From positions 2,549,501 to 2,613,500 of the forward strand of contig NC_135245.1 of the NCBI RefSeq assembly GCF_947623445.1: 64,000 bases of DNA. Reading direction: 5' to 3'. This DNA comes from Clavelina lepadiformis (lineage: Eukaryota; Chordata; Ascidiacea; Aplousobranchia; Clavelinidae). Position numbers and translations under genes: made by a program. Each line of letters starts with the position of its first letter. Within the stretch, counting starts at the first letter, position 1. Below the pieces are notes generated by a model. It ran no database searches and was not told the DNA's origin. It saw only the letters and a list, made by a program, of their open reading frames with translations. Positions 1 to 25,295 of this stretch are shown here, piece by piece.

Positions 1-534
1 GTGTAACGTTCATCAAATGTCGATGCACTTCGTGATTAAATGCTGCTACTATATTCATGGTTTTCATAGACGTAGGTAACGTGAAAACCAAAAGTTTATT
101 TCAAAAAACGCAGATAACTGTGTACGCACATTGGACCTGTGTATTGCGATGTAGCATAAGTTCTACGATAATACTAAGAGCAATAAGTTTAATGCGTGCA
201 AAACAAAATTAAAAAAGCACATTCATTATTAGCGACGGGCAACTAAGCGCTAAGAAAGTAATTTTTACCATGCGGCTATAACACTGACCAAGTAAGGAAT
301 TGTGTAAGCCTAATGGGAGGAAACATATTTTACTACAATCATCGACGATACACATTTGTCAATACGTCATTAATTTATGGCTTGCAGATTACCGTCTTAT
401 TATTATTAAATGCTTTTGATCCTGCCACTAACTTGCATAGAAGTTCACGGCATTTGTGCTGATTAACAAAACAAAAACGTTAAACGCAATAAATATAGTT
501 GGTAGTAGAATGATGAAAGATCGTCTGCAAGCAC
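1..534. other. 3' flank of the cellulase gene
   Basis: No coding exon is visible. The minus-strand sequence below the TGA at 537-535 should be the 3' untranslated region and flank of the cellulase mosaic gene. A possible polyadenylation signal lies near base 95. Confidence 0.5.
95..100 (-). promoter_or_regulatory. Possible poly(A) signal
   Basis: An AATAAA hexamer on the minus strand, about 435 bases past the predicted cellulase stop. It is the best hexamer seen downstream of the gene, but the region is AT-rich and chance is possible. Confidence 0.35.
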
Positions 535-12195
<11,661 letters not shown>

Positions 12196-15100
12196 CACGA
12201 CCTGAATTACTAATAAATATAAATTCTGCAAGAAATATATGATTTATCTTCAAATACTAATTTATCAACGTAAAGTTTTTATGCCTAAATTTTTATCCAA
12301 ACCTAAATTTTTTTCCACAATTAATTCAACCTTCTCTTTTCTCTGCCTTACAATAATCGCGTTCCTCAGAACGATGGTTGATTTCTGAAATCTCTTGCGT
12401 GCAATCGTGTCTTTTATAACGTCGTGTCAATCCGTGACTCAACGAGTTATATGCGCTGGCTCATACTCTGCTTACGTAACAGACTAATGCTTTAGCCTTT
12501 TTCTCATTTTCACAGGCGGGATTTTCCCTGGTAAGCGTCAGAGTTGAGGCTTTAAATTTGTTTAAAATCTTGATCAACCACAAATAGGAAATTTTAGTGA
12601 ATCGTTAAAGCGCTTTGATTCACCCAAGCTTTTGGGCGTTATCTGATATAACTCTTATGCTCATTTTTGCGATATCTTCTCTTTAAATCGGGATTTATTT
12701 TGTAAAAAGTGTGCCATAGTTATTTTTATCCTGACATTTATAACTTTCTTTTTTATTTTTTCAATTTCCGATTATAAGTGACAGCATGGCACCATATCCA
12801 ATGCACGCTTTTTCAAATGGTATATACTATATAGCATCACTATCACACATTATTACGTCACAAAAGGGTAGCATTTTATTGCCGTATACGGTCAATTTCA
12901 CCCTTTCATAGAATTTGTTAATTAATGAGGTAAAGTTGGCGCAAAATTCGAAAAACAGGATTTGCGTTTCCGGTCTTGGTAACCTTTGGTCATTACGCAT
13001 ATACCTGATCTTGCATGTTACGTCATAAACGTGGGAGGAAACGTCATATTTTGAAAGTTATCCGTGACCAATAAGTGAACGCCCGGCTAATTATCCAGTT
13101 AATTTTAGGACAAATTTTTTAACTTGAGACAATGGCATTACATGAAATCAAATTTTGCTAATCACTCATCACCAATTAGTAATCAAGAAAAATTTAATGA
13201 GTTAAAAGATTAATTTTATTTCCTTTCTGTAAGTCATTTCGCTTGAGGAAGATAAATCACTTTAACATCAGCGCTACAGTGTGATAAATCCTTGTAATCT
13301 GGCAAAAGTTATGACTTGTCATGGGAGTGGCTTTGGACCACGCCTTAAATTAGATTGCGTCATCCATTGTCAGATTCAAAACGACACAGTTTCGTTGAGA
13401 TGTGAAAATAATAACATCTTTTAACTTTCTCATTGAGTTTCCGATTTCCGAAAGGCGATCACGTGATGTGGATGCATTTGAGTAGTTGCTTTACTAGTTG
13501 CTCGGATTATATCAAGCTACTTTGCAGTGATATAACTAAATAAGGTTTTATTGCCAAAAGTTTGTTGTTTTGAAATATTTTTTCAAAACAAACACATAGT
13601 GATGATTCAGAATCATATTTCAAAACTCAGCTGTGCACGACACTTAAATTAGATCAAATTTCTTTATCCCTTGAGGCCATATTTAGTCACACTTGCATTA
13701 TGACAAACGACTTTGGTCCCATCGTCACTCTTCTTTTGCCAAATGCCTTCAATTGCAGCCTCCAAAACATTTCTATTTATAGAAGTGAAAGTGTTTTAAA
13801 TAATAATATTTTTTTTCGCCAACACCGGAACCGAATGCGAAATATCCACAGACAGATTTGCTGCAGATCGTTATATATTCATTGACATGTTTTTCCAAAC
13901 CGAACTGAAATAACACGAGACAGATGGTAATGCCAAAAGGAAATTGCCCTAGAAACCGGGGCCTTTTGCTATTTCTTTGTTTGGTCACATCATGTTAAAT
14001 TGATCGGGTCTGTCTGCACCGTTGAAATTTCCTTAATGAATTCGGGGAATTGCCGAGTACTGGAACCTTTAATGAGTCGGTAACAATTTCAAAAGTTTTT
14101 AAATGCTTTTAAAAATCTTTGTCGCGCGAGTTCTTGTGAATCGGTCACGTGATTTTGTTTTTACCGTCACGTGACCGTCTCCCAGACAGTTCTGTTTATA
14201 TAAACTGCGCAACTAAATTACCGGACATGTCTCATGTAGTATCATTGTTATGTTTGGCAATTTTTCATTTTGCCTTGAATAACATTTCCTGTTTACATTA
14301 TACAATAATCTTTTTTCGAAATTTTCAAATGCACTAAAATTTGAAAATGACGTCATACTATAAGTTTGGCACATGATGTGAGCAAAAGACAAATGACGTG
14401 TCACGCTGCAAGGAAATGTTGTGGCATTTGACGCTTCTTTAATTCAGCGGAGTAAACTTTAGTTAACTTTCAAAGCGTGACATTTTATAGTGGTTTGGGA
14501 TATTCGGTTGCATTTTGCAATGTTAAAACATGCAACGATTAACTTTTTCTTACTGCTGGAAAGAGCAATCGTTTTCAAAATAGATTTCTTTACGTTCTAT
14601 TTTCTGTAACATACCAGATGAATAGAATCCAACATCTGCCATTTAAGCATGTTTTGGCCGCTGCTAATTTCTAAGTCTAGAATAGTTAGACATGTTTAGA
14701 AAATATATAAAGTTGCTGATTATATAAAGCTGTTGGACATTAAAGTGTCTTGTCTTACGCTTTCCTTTGCCAACTGGGTTACAACGCAGAACCAATCACG
14801 CTACAGAAAGTTGTTGGTCACATTTTCTCGAATTTAAATTTTAAAGTAAAACTTAAATCGCACTTTGAAATTTCACGACAGACCTTCTTAAGCGAAACCA
14901 TATTTAGGTCTAAATGAGCTTGCGTCCAAAAGGAAATCCTATGGCACGGTATACGCTAACTTTTTTTGCTTGTTTTAATGAGATAGACAAGCAAAGAAGA
15001 TTTCCTTTTAGCTCCGAGCGGTCTACCAGAATACGTCATACGCGTAATTATTACAACACAGTCGAGGTATAAAGTTGACGCATCAACCACTGGTGCAAAA

Positions 15101-15676
15101 ACATAACACTAAGTTTCCTTTCAGACATGCTGTCTCATAGCATTTACCACAGAGCTGAGGTATTTTGAGCGATGTTTTATTCAGCGTACGTCAGTCACGT
15201 CACGTAATCTGTTACATACTTAAAATGTGACAACGCAACGATGTTCTTGGCACATTCTCCCATGTCTGTGTTTGGTACATGTTTCACGTGCGCGACCTAG
15301 CGTCGGAAAATCAACATCGAGTCTTTTGAGACGCACACGCTTGGTGGCAGCAGATGCCGTTTCCCATCTCACCGTTCAGGTTCCTTGCGGCACAACTTTG
15401 CACTTCCTTGCAAAAAACACAGTTATAACAAGCACTGTTCGAAACTGCTTTATAATAAAAACGTTTACCCTATTAAGTTTTGGTTTAGTCCAACTGGAAT
15501 ATTAATTCCATTTAGGTCATCTCAGTTCCAAACTTTCGGACGCTTTTGCATGCGAAACGTTAACTTTAAAGGTGTGAGGCCACCACAGTTCTTTTCAAAT
15601 TACCGTTTTGTACAATATAAGTAATGTAGGTTACTTACTGCTTAATTCCATGTACTGTAATTACACCAGCAAGGAG
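12196..15676. other. Intergenic region between the cellulase and the MS4A-like cluster
   Basis: No supported exon on either strand. The few open frames are short and lack splice context or a family signature. The part next to 12195 should hold the cellulase promoter, but no motif stands out. Confidence 0.55.
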
Positions 15677-17084
15677 TTATATTGTTGAGTCATCGGTCGT
15701 TTTTAGTTGCTGATACTCAACCTGGAAATACATCAAAGAGCATGGACAATTAATCAAACTGCCACAACTAATTTGCTTCGAGTGATATTTTTGCAATTGG
15801 AGCTCAAACAAGCCACGGACAAGTTTAACTATGCTTCAATATTTAAACATATGATGTCTATGACCGTACCTCACCACAGCATTGCCGGCAGCTGCAACAT
15901 GCTCCTGGGATAAAATGGCAAACAAAATAAGCACTCATCAAAAACAAACCAAAAGAGTTCAGTTGAAGGATTATTAAGCAAATATCAACTCCGAGAAGTA
16001 ATTTTGTTGAATGATAAGGGATAACATTTGTGGACGTGGATAAGGTTATTGCAGCTAAGACATCTCGGTAAATCGCGCCGATCGATATCGCTGCTGCGAC
16101 GATGCAGCAAATAATATGTGTGTTGATCTGAAAAGTTGGAACGATATTAATGGCTGCAGTTGTGATTAATTTTATGTAGAAGCCATTAAAACAAATACTG
16201 ATAATAAGTTGACCACACAACATGAACAGAGATCTTCATCGTTATAAAAAAATGGAGCAAAACTGTAAATTTCAAATACAAGTTAGGCTATGTTGCTTAT
16301 GTTATCGCTTGATTCTTCAGGAAAGATCGCTTGATATATTGTCTTGGAAACCTAGCTGCGATTGTTGTCAGCTATGTGCTATACTCTTTATTGATTTGTT
16401 GTAGGCCTACAGCAACATTCAACAACTTATGCTTGTATCACATCAGAATATCTTTACGTCATGTAGCCTACTTTAGCAGAAACTCACCAAACATACAGTT
16501 GCCTTTTTTCCACAGCCAATGCACAGTCCGAGCACACGGGCGGTCATTGCCTATGAGAGAAATAGTAATCAAAGTTCTTTAAGTTCTTTGCCGATATTAC
16601 GTCAACTATTATCAGGAGTTGTTGATAGAAGATTTTAAGACAAACTTTGGCTATGTTTTAGGCCTGCATTACCGTTAGTCCAGGAATTGTTGGTACATTA
16701 GAGAAAAATTCTTCCAAGCCCTGACCGTGATAAATGTGAGTGTTCTCCAATGCTGTTGCGACACCGAACCCTTTCAGAATGACGCAAATTACTGCCAACG
16801 TCATTTCAATCAACTGTAATAGTAGTAAATATATTTTGTAAGAAAATAATAACGCTTTATGTTGCGTTAAAACATGTAGGAGGACGTAAGCATAAGCAGG
16901 ACGCACGTCACAGGCGGCATTGTATACACTCACTGTAAAAGAATGTTTGTAAAACACTGAAATAAGCATTGATGTTTCTCAACGTTTATAGATGGAACGT
17001 AAACAAAGCAAAACTGAAAATGTGAAAAACATATGTTTAGGTTATTCTTACCGCTAGAACAAGAACAACCTTGGCAACCTTCAT
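15677..17084 (-). CDS. Divergent MS4A-like four-pass membrane protein
   Basis: Exons 17084-17052, 16813-16673, 16550-16488, 16127-15870 and 15721-15677 give 179 residues, all joined in phase 0. The N-terminus MKVAKVVLVLALIEMTLAV is the first membrane span. Others lie around LGLCIGCG, HIICCIVAAAISIGAIY and the hydrophobic run before CCSCRQCC. Exon 3 ends in CL and exon 4 begins before a hydrophobic span, as in the neighbouring genes, and all use phase 0 introns, so I read it as an old relative. It has a Cys cluster after the last span and the tail VEYQQLKTTDDSTI. The donor of exon 4 could be 15870 or 15875; phase and the final exon favour 15870. Function unknown; MS4A proteins often modulate receptors or channels. 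Confidence 0.65.
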
Positions 17085-18344
17085 TTTGATTTTTGTAGTT
17101 TTTCGTTTACAAATCGCTCAAGATGTAAATGTACCGCCAGGATTTGCACAGAAAATAACTAGTTTCACACTTTGTAGCAAAAATTGCAAAAGCCAAACCT
17201 AAAATATTACTTGATCGTATTGTTATAATATCATGTCCTAGACCTCATTCTCTAAATTGCTTAACCTTGAACTCTTAAAACCTAAAACAACTGAACTTTG
17301 TATTTTTTATTTGCATTACAAGTTATAAACTTTTTATTCTGTTTAAACTATTCGTTGTACCGGATCTTAACAACACTGCGTATCTGGTTTAATAGCTCAA
17401 AGATTTTTATTACCTGAGGCAACATACCTTTCTTGGTCTGTCAAACTTGATCTACAAGTAGCTTATCAATAGATTTCACAAGATTTTTTGCTACAGTAGT
17501 TTTGTGGGATTGGTGTCACGATATTTATTGGAAAATAAAAAACACTACTTGCATGTGAGTTTTGGTGAAACATAAATTTTCTTATTCGTAGATGATAGTG
17601 TTTTGCTGATTACAACAACTTTTGCTGCAGCCAGTTTGTACCTAAAAGCTTCCTATAAGAACGAGTTATGTTTGAAACGGTATATACTCAATCTAATCAC
17701 AAAAGCGAAGTAAATTTCATGTTAAAACCAACGAACGTTATTCTTTTGTAATATTTATTGTTATTGTAACGAAATGCTGCATCAGTGATATACCAGGCCA
17801 ATTCTTCATTCACGGTAAACCATGACAACAAACAAACTTGAGTTAAGGTCTCGATAGTAACGAAATTTATTTCACGAACTAAAGCGACATAGCAACCATA
17901 CATTAGTATTGTTTTCAATGTTTATACTTTATATTATTAAGTGTGAGAAATGTACGATAGGAGAACAATGAAAGGTTTTAATGTGGGAATAGCAATAATT
18001 GCGTTAAAGCACTCAGATTAAAAAATGCGTTAAAATAGTCAGAAGACTGTGTGAACATAACGATGTATCGACAAAGACAATTTCTGCCAGCACACATAGG
18101 CATGGTTATACAGAATTTTTGTATTAAAAAGTAAGTTAAAAAATGAAAGGAATTATAAAAATTAGAAGTTGTTTGGTCCAACACCTTGACAAATTTTTGG
18201 TCGATCTCGAGAAAAACCAAGACAAAGTTTAGCTAAACACAACGTTAGACTTATAAACAGCCGAGTTTATGGAAGGTACTGCATAATTTTAAAAGCGACA
18301 TTTTTTGCTGGACTTCAGAAGAAAGTTTCCTCATATTTTTGTTT
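17085..18344. other. Spacer between MS4A-like genes
   Basis: AT-rich, with no supported exon. It includes the likely upstream region of the gene starting at 17084 and the 3' flank of the next gene. Confidence 0.5.
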
Positions 18345-20265
18345 TTAGGACACTGTTGTCGGATATTGTTGATAATTTTGCATTGGGTAGTGCGCAACTT
18401 GCGGCTGCAACACACAAATAATTACTATACTTAAAAAAATACAGCAACTGTTGGTTCACCTGAAGGTTGCTATACAGAATCCTACCTGTTGCATTCCGCA
18501 GCAACAAGCACAGCAATTGTTTGGCGACGAGCGACATCCAAAGAAAGTGCTGATGATCAGAAGATTAAATGCTACGAAGCCCAATGCAGCCAGTACAATA
18601 TGGAGCCACGTGATAATTGGTCCATTACCTTCACCAATCCCATTCTGTCAAGAGAAAATGAGTCAATCCGACTTATCAGCAAGTTTATGCCTGAGACGAA
18701 AATGATATTCCAACGGATTATACAAAAAGCAAATTGGCGCACAATCTCAAAACGGTTTGAAATAGTTGCTCGGTTGTTTCGATTGTATCACGATTTTTCA
18801 ACCATGCTAAACTTAACGCTGTTGCCAATTCCAATTCGTTTCACTTTAAAATTTTAAACCTGCTTTTTATGTTTCTATTTAATTCCTAATTATCACGCTA
18901 TTGGATTTGAAAGAAAAATTAATCATTTTGAATTCGGCACAAAAATCAAGAATAGTTGTCTGGCTATACAATATAGACCAAAAAAAATACGGTTACTTAT
19001 GTTGTTGGCTGAAACTTAAACCAACAACATATTTTTGATGGTCAACACTTTCTACAATATTCGTTTATAAGTTTTATTGTACAGTTCATATTCTTGCTCA
19101 TACATAGGCTAGTATTTCTCGGAATTTTCAAAAAAGTTTTCAAGTGACAATCACATGAACCTTTTCTACTAAACTCGATCAACCGGCATGAATGTTCAAA
19201 AATCTAACAAAATCTGTAATTATTTTCTCAGTCTTGCTTTTATGTCTATAGTTAGGCAAAACTCTGCCATAAATGACTTACTATCAATGTTACTGCAGCC
19301 ACGAGGGAACCTGAAAAAGTTAGTATCAGTGATAGAACAGCACCGACAATACCGAACCCGATGTGGCAGTTCACCTGAGAAAAAGTATACTTATGCTTGA
19401 GATAAAGGCTTTATTACTATTACTCACTCTATCACTGTACAGTACAGTAAATGATAACGAATAATGGCAGACATGACTTATTTACAGAGTTAGTTTGTAA
19501 AGTTATCGAAACGGTATAAAGTGCAAGTTATGACAAAACGCTTGAATAACCAAGCAAATTGAAGTCCTTCTACCACCAGCAGCTGTGGCCAAAGCACCGG
19601 CAACGAGAATCTACAGAAACAAAGGCAACAAATATTCGGTAAGAATTTCAATTTGAAGTTTCAATGGCTACTCATGATTAAACAAAATACTAGGAAAAGT
19701 TTTTCGGGGAATTTTTTGACGTTTTCTATTCTGTAGATGACATCTTTAAGGTGATTTAAAAGTAAAAAATAAATTTGAAACACTATCATACCCAAACTCC
19801 ACACCATATTCCAGAACCAAAGTTGTAAAATGTGTAACCATACAACTCAGCAACACTTGCAGTAACTATTATTGTGCTGCCGGCAATACGAATTATTTCA
19901 GTAGATGTAACGGTGAACAAGACGACAATGGCTACTCCGATGATGATGCAGATAATAGCTACGATGATTTCTATAATCTATACATCGATTTTGTAGAGAT
20001 TTGTATAGTTTATTAAGTTTGACATTACTTTAAAGCATACAGTCATCTAATTTAAAACATACTGCTCGGTCAATTTAAAGGGTGTAGGTTTCAAATTCTA
20101 CACTACTTTTACGCCATAACTATTAGACCAACTTATAGCAGAGTAAACCTTCTTTTACACGTTTGTGACGCCCACCTTTTAATGGCTACTTACCCCAAGT
20201 ATCTTGATGACGTTTCTGTTCCTAATTTCTGGTTCGACAGCTGGTATGCTTTGAAAGGATGACAT
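18345..20265 (-). CDS. MS4A/CD20-like four-pass membrane protein (copy a)
   Basis: Six exons: 20265-20194, 19977-19792, 19610-19551, 19374-19282, 18644-18486, 18404-18345; 209 residues, all phase 0. It starts MSSFQSIPAVEPEIRNRN, then VIKILGIIEIIVAIICIIIG (span 1), NFGSGIWCGVWILVAGALA (span 2), CHIGFGIVGAVLSL (span 3), a fourth span ending before a Cys-rich stretch with PNNCCACCCGMQQ, and a Pro/Tyr/Gln tail ending QNYQQYPTTVS. The LG start of span 1 and the GxxWxGxxxxxxGxL pattern before span 2 are typical of the MS4A family. It is the only copy with this tail; the others end differently. Exons 1-2 are repeated as a fragment at 28.1-28.6 kb. Confidence 0.8.
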
Positions 20266-22150
20266 GTTTGTTTCAAAGCAAACTTTGTATTCGAAGTGCT
20301 ACTAAGTTCTACATAAACAGCGGGCAAAACACAATCAATAGAAATAAGCTTACAAAAAATTGAAAAAGACTACGTGAAAATTATGATAGCCTTAAATTGA
20401 TAAATGTTTTACTTGGAAACAAACTTCCAACTATAAGTTCTCCAGGGCAAGCACATTTCCTACATTTGAGCTGCTCCGGAATTTTTATGAAGTTTTACGA
20501 ATCAGACATGATCATGCATGCAAGACTAGCATACCTAGCCACCGTTATCTTTGCAGTAAACATTCTGTTAAAACATAAACGGTTTTTATTGAAATACAGC
20601 TGATTATCATGAAGACAAATTTGTGATTTGAAAACGAGGTGGTTTCCATTTGTATTGTTATTACTAATTTAAAGAGTTATGATGTTATTTTTTCACATCC
20701 AGAAAATGCTGATCACTTTGATCGACACAAATAACTGTACATCCTCAAATTGCTTTCACCATCCAATATTCTAACAAAACAACAAAAGTCAATCATTCTT
20801 TGAAGCTCAGACTAACATCACAGAAATCATTGATTGATTCTTGGATATTTGGAAACGTAACGGCCTTATATCATACTTTTGCTGTAACCCAAGGATCACC
20901 AAACTGCGGCCCGCGAGATTAATTTGTCCTACCTCACTGAATCACAAATGAGCTTATTGTATGGCAGCTTATTGATCAAAGTGGGAATTTGGCCCGCGAT
21001 CGTCAGTATTCATGATAATCTGGCTTTTCGTGAAAAAAGTTTGGTGACGCCTGGTCTAACCTAACGCACCACAGCATGAAAGAAAAGTTATATCATTTGT
21101 TTGCTTAATCCGGCCGTTTGTTTGTTTAAAAGAGCTTCGAACATTTCCTCCAAAAGATTTATTTTTTGCAAAAGTTGAAAAGCTTTGAAACGTTTTCTTG
21201 TGTAGTAACTATCGCCGCTGACCAACTGCTTAAACTCTTCAAACAATTGTCAATTCTAAAACTCACAAACGCGGTATAACAGCACAAAGAGCTTTGGTAG
21301 TTTTGCTGTTTGTTTTTGATATTCTACAAATGTTACGCCACAAAGATCAATATTATTTAGCTCAACTTTAATCGATAGAGAAGTTGTGCAATGAGAAATA
21401 TACGTATATGGTTATAACCGTGAATTCCCTTTCGTGTTTATCCAGTCTAAGTTAATCATAAGACGACTTATTGTACAAACTTACAATGAGATTAACGACA
21501 CTGGCTCGACTCATTATTATAATAACCGAGTTTTTTTTAATTGGCGAAAATATAATCATACAACATGTACTTGATGAGTACTTTTTACTGCACATGAGTG
21601 GAATATTTACAAAATAACAGCAAAGTATTTTAAGGAAAATACTGCAATAAGTATTGTTAGACAGGAAACACAACTGTACAAAAGAATGTTTAAGAAACAG
21701 TAAAAGTTAAGCTTTATAACTGATGATTATAAACCTCAAGATACTTTTCGAAAAATATAATATTACAGATTAATGAAAGCTTCTTTTAGTCAGCCAAGCG
21801 GGTGATTATTTACATGCTACTTAAAACAAGATGAAGATACCTTGTAGGCTAACACACACAGTCAACTGTTCGATGGAACCCTATAAAATCAAAAGCAATT
21901 ACGAGCAGGCAAGAATTAGGGTTAAATAAAGACCAAGCTCTTAACGACTAAGACTAAATTAATCCAAAGCAAATAAGGTCATGGCAAGTTAAAAAAACAA
22001 TTTACGGAATTGTTTATGTTTATGTAAAGGAATTCATTGAAATTACATTGAAAAATTACAATGGAAAATACACTTTATCACTGAAAATTTAAAAGGGAAG
22101 AGAAAGAGTGTAAAGAAGAAAAAGAAAAAGATCTTTATACATTCTTGTCT
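20266..22150. other. Spacer between MS4A-like copies a and b
   Basis: No supported gene. It is duplicated near 28.6-30.5 kb and, in its part nearer copy b, in inverted form near 38.8-39.6 kb. It contains a short hAT-like MITE (20890-21053). Confidence 0.6.
20890..21053. mobile_element. hAT-like MITE (copy 1)
   Basis: Starts CAAGGATCACCAAACT and ends AGTTTGGTGACGCCTG, an imperfect terminal inverted repeat, with CCCGCG-type sequence just inside. Flanks CTGTAACC and GTCTAACC agree at 6 of 8 positions, fitting an old 8-bp target duplication. Non-coding. The partner at 29192-29373 is slightly longer. Confidence 0.5.
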
Positions 22151-24433
22151 TCATACGTCTGCTTCTGAATTTTGTCCAAATGTTTGCATTGGCTGGCCCG
22201 GATAAGCTGCTGACTGCAACGCAACAATGAAAGAAAAATGAAATTTCAACCCAATGCGAGAGCTAAGTACAGCTTCCAAATAACCTCACCTGTTGCATTC
22301 CACAGCAGCAAGCACAGCAATTGTTTGGCGACGAGCAACATCCGCAGGAAGTGCTGATGATCAGAAGAATGAATGCTACGTAACCCAATACAGCCAGTAC
22401 AACAAGGAGCGAAGCAATGGTGGCCCAGGAACCAACATCAAGCTGAAAAGAAAAAGAACTTCAGCCCAGTTTAGTAAAAAACTAATACGCAAGAGACAAA
22501 CAACCAAACAAAACACGTCAAGATCTTTATAACTTTTGTTTTGAACATACAACAAAAAAATAAATAAGGTAAAAATATAAAAGCAAACGTCATTAAAAAA
22601 AAACGATTTGCTCTATATGACTTACAACCGCTCTTAACAGCAACAGCTTAACAGCTGTTAGTGACAGTGATAGGATGGCACCGACAACACCAAATCCAAT
22701 ATGGCAGTTCACCTTGAAGCAAGTACTTATTTAAATAATGGATTTTATATTCTAAGTGTTTCACAAAGCAGCTCAAAAACCGAATAACTGCTCTGTACAA
22801 AGTATATAAGACTCACGAGACAAACTGAGGATCCACTGCCACCGGCAGCTACAGCCAAAGCACCGGATATGAGAATCTATAAAAGCACATATGACGTTTT
22901 CATGGCTAAAAAGACTCAATTTGATTAAAAACTTGTTTCTTCAACATTGGTCCGGGGAAGTAAAATTTTGCAGCATCTCATTGAATGTATTTGCTGCACT
23001 TTTCGATGTTTCAACGTTGTGCAGATGCAGGTATGTTAGAATGATTCAAATAGCGCAGTCGATTGAAAGTGATCGTCTTACCCAGATTCCACACCATATT
23101 CCAGAACCGAAGTTGATGTAAGGGCTGCCATAAAGTCCAAATGCATTGGTATTGCTTATTAGTTATGTGCTACCTCGGTAGCTCACCAAGCTTGCAGATG
23201 GTGTTGTACTTAATAAGGCAACGACGGCTATTCCAATGGCGATGCAGATAATTACCACGATGATTTCTATGATCTATGTTAAAAAGCGTATTCTTAGAAA
23301 GGGTATTATAGCCTACCTCCATAACATTCATATGTTGTGCCAATGCAAAGAAATTTTGTTTTCGGTTTAAAATATTATACTTGCAAATACATTTCAATAT
23401 TACGTCAATATACAACACTCCCGTTTTATACCTGATTGTCATTACAGTTTTTACATCAGCAACAAAATTTTTTAATATTATCCTTATACTAAAGTACCTG
23501 TACCAAATAAGGCCCACCTAACACTTTTTTGAAAATAACTCAAGAACCATAAATGAGAATAGACTGAAAAATCGTATTCTATTAGTGAGGGTATATGACT
23601 ACAACATATTAAAACCACAATACCTGACAACCCCCCAAAAAATTTTTATAAAGAAATTAAAAATTCCAAAAAATGGGCCTTATTAGGAGCATAGGCTCCT
23701 AATAAGGCCCACCAATTTTGTGAGTATTTTGATTCAAATCATAGTAATAGACAACATATAACATTTTTAGAAATTTCACATTTTAAGTTGTACAAACATT
23801 AAAAAAGATTCCATTAGGCGCATCAAAGTAACTGCAACAATTTGCCAACTGATGACTGGAACCACTCTTGAAGTCAGCTGGACATCAATTAGCCAAGCAT
23901 CTTGTATGGGCCTTATTAGGCGCATGTGGCATCCACGAAAAAAATGTCACATTTTTATCATCAGAAAAATTTTAGCAAAAAAAAGTGCATTATCCTTTTC
24001 AATACTAAGTTGGTTGTTACATGAAAACTTCAGCCGGCTGACAACAGTTCATTTAACCGGCCAAATTCTCACTTACTTTTTTTCTAAATTAACAAAACCA
24101 CCTTAACTGCAAATATCAAATTTTTGTTGTGCTCTAGCGAATCGGTTGATCACGTGACAAGGATGAAATCTGGTAAACCATCATGAATTTATATTAGTTT
24201 TTATGTAGGGACAAAATCTTTTATTTATTTGCACGGGTTTGCGAAATATGAGCAATGGGCCTTATTAGGGACCGGGCCTTATTCGGTACAGGTACCTTAT
24301 ACATCATATCATGTTATAACAACGACATAATTTTGTAGCTACTTACTCCAAGTATTCTGATGGCCTTCTTGTTTTTGATCTCTTGTTGGACCACTGTGGT
24401 CACTGTAACTGTTTTGCTTTCAAAGGATGACAT
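22151..24433 (-). pseudogene. MS4A/CD20-like gene with a nonsense codon (copy b)
   Basis: Exons 24433-24347, 23273-23082, 22876-22817, 22712-22626, 22442-22290, 22213-22151. Splice sites and frame match the intact copies c and d, and the layout would give 213 residues. However, codon 64 or so, within exon 2, is TAA at 23165-23163, where copies c and d have CAA. Exon 4 is also 4 codons shorter than in copy d. The stop falls before the second membrane span, so no working four-pass protein is expected unless the stop is a polymorphism or read past. Intron 1 contains the MITE 23492-24297. The start MSSFESKTVTVTTVVQQE and the end QTFGQNSEADV are intact. Confidence 0.78.
23492..24297. mobile_element. 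806-bp MITE with TA target duplication in intron 1 of copy b
   Basis: The termini are inverted repeats: AAGTACCTGTACCAAATAAG on the left and, read from the other strand, AGGTACCTGTACCGAATAAG on the right, both running into GCCC. It is flanked by TA at 23490-23491 and 24298-24299. The matching intron in copy c (near 31670) has a single TA and no insert, a clean empty site. Inside, the phrase GGGCCTTATTAGG recurs and a palindrome lies near 23674-23711. No transposase is visible, so it is non-autonomous. TA duplication fits a Tc1/mariner-type mover; the family is not certain. Confidence 0.85.
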
Positions 24434-25295
24434 GTTTGTTTCAACTTTAGCAAATAATATCCTAAACCCTTGTAGAAGCATTGAGTATAAACAGAGACTA
24501 TAGTGTTAGGTAAAACGCAAAAATAATGAATGTTGTACGTTTTATATATAGCTGTCCGGTGCCCATGAAAGACTTCGCTTATAAAACGTGACTATACCAG
24601 TTGTAAAATAAGCATCACGCGTCGATCGAACGATTTCGTTAATTATATTTTGCTTCGAGTTTTTACTTGTTAAAATTTAGCGTGGGTTCAGGTAATACAG
24701 ACTCGTACATTAATCAGTACCGCATGGGTCTCTGCATTTCTGAAAACTTTATGACTTTGAAATAAAAGATTTCAAATGCTAAAATTTTGATTAAAGTTGA
24801 AATAAATGGTTTACGTTCGAACAAGTGCAAATATATGGAAAACTTAATGTATTTTATTAATAGTTCTCTTACTTTGATGTCAAAACTTTAAATTAAATTT
24901 TCTTCATTAAATATTTTCCCTACGATTGTTGTACGAGTCTTTCTTCAAGAATTCAATTCTCAGTTTCCTAAAAAATTAACTCTAAAAGTTATCATCCGCT
25001 GTTGTAACACAATAGAAGAAAACAAAAACGGGCTTACTTGCTTGTATATCTGTAATGCTGTTATAAGTGTATCTGATCAGAATTTAGTTTTTGAAATTAA
25101 CTGCATGGTTACGGAATTATTTGCAATCATTCCGTTCCGATAGCCCCATTCTTCTCCATATTATTATGCACACATTAAGAATATTCCTAAGGTTTTTATG
25201 AAAACATTGTTAAACATGCATTTTTGTAAGCAACGTTAAACAAAATCTAGCAAAAATATAATTTTCCTGATATTTGCCACCATTGAGATTTTAGA
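24434..25295. other. Upstream flank of MS4A-like copy b
   Basis: No gene seen. It is present in all three duplicated blocks, so it probably carries the shared promoter of copies b, c and d, but no element can be picked out. Confidence 0.5.
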
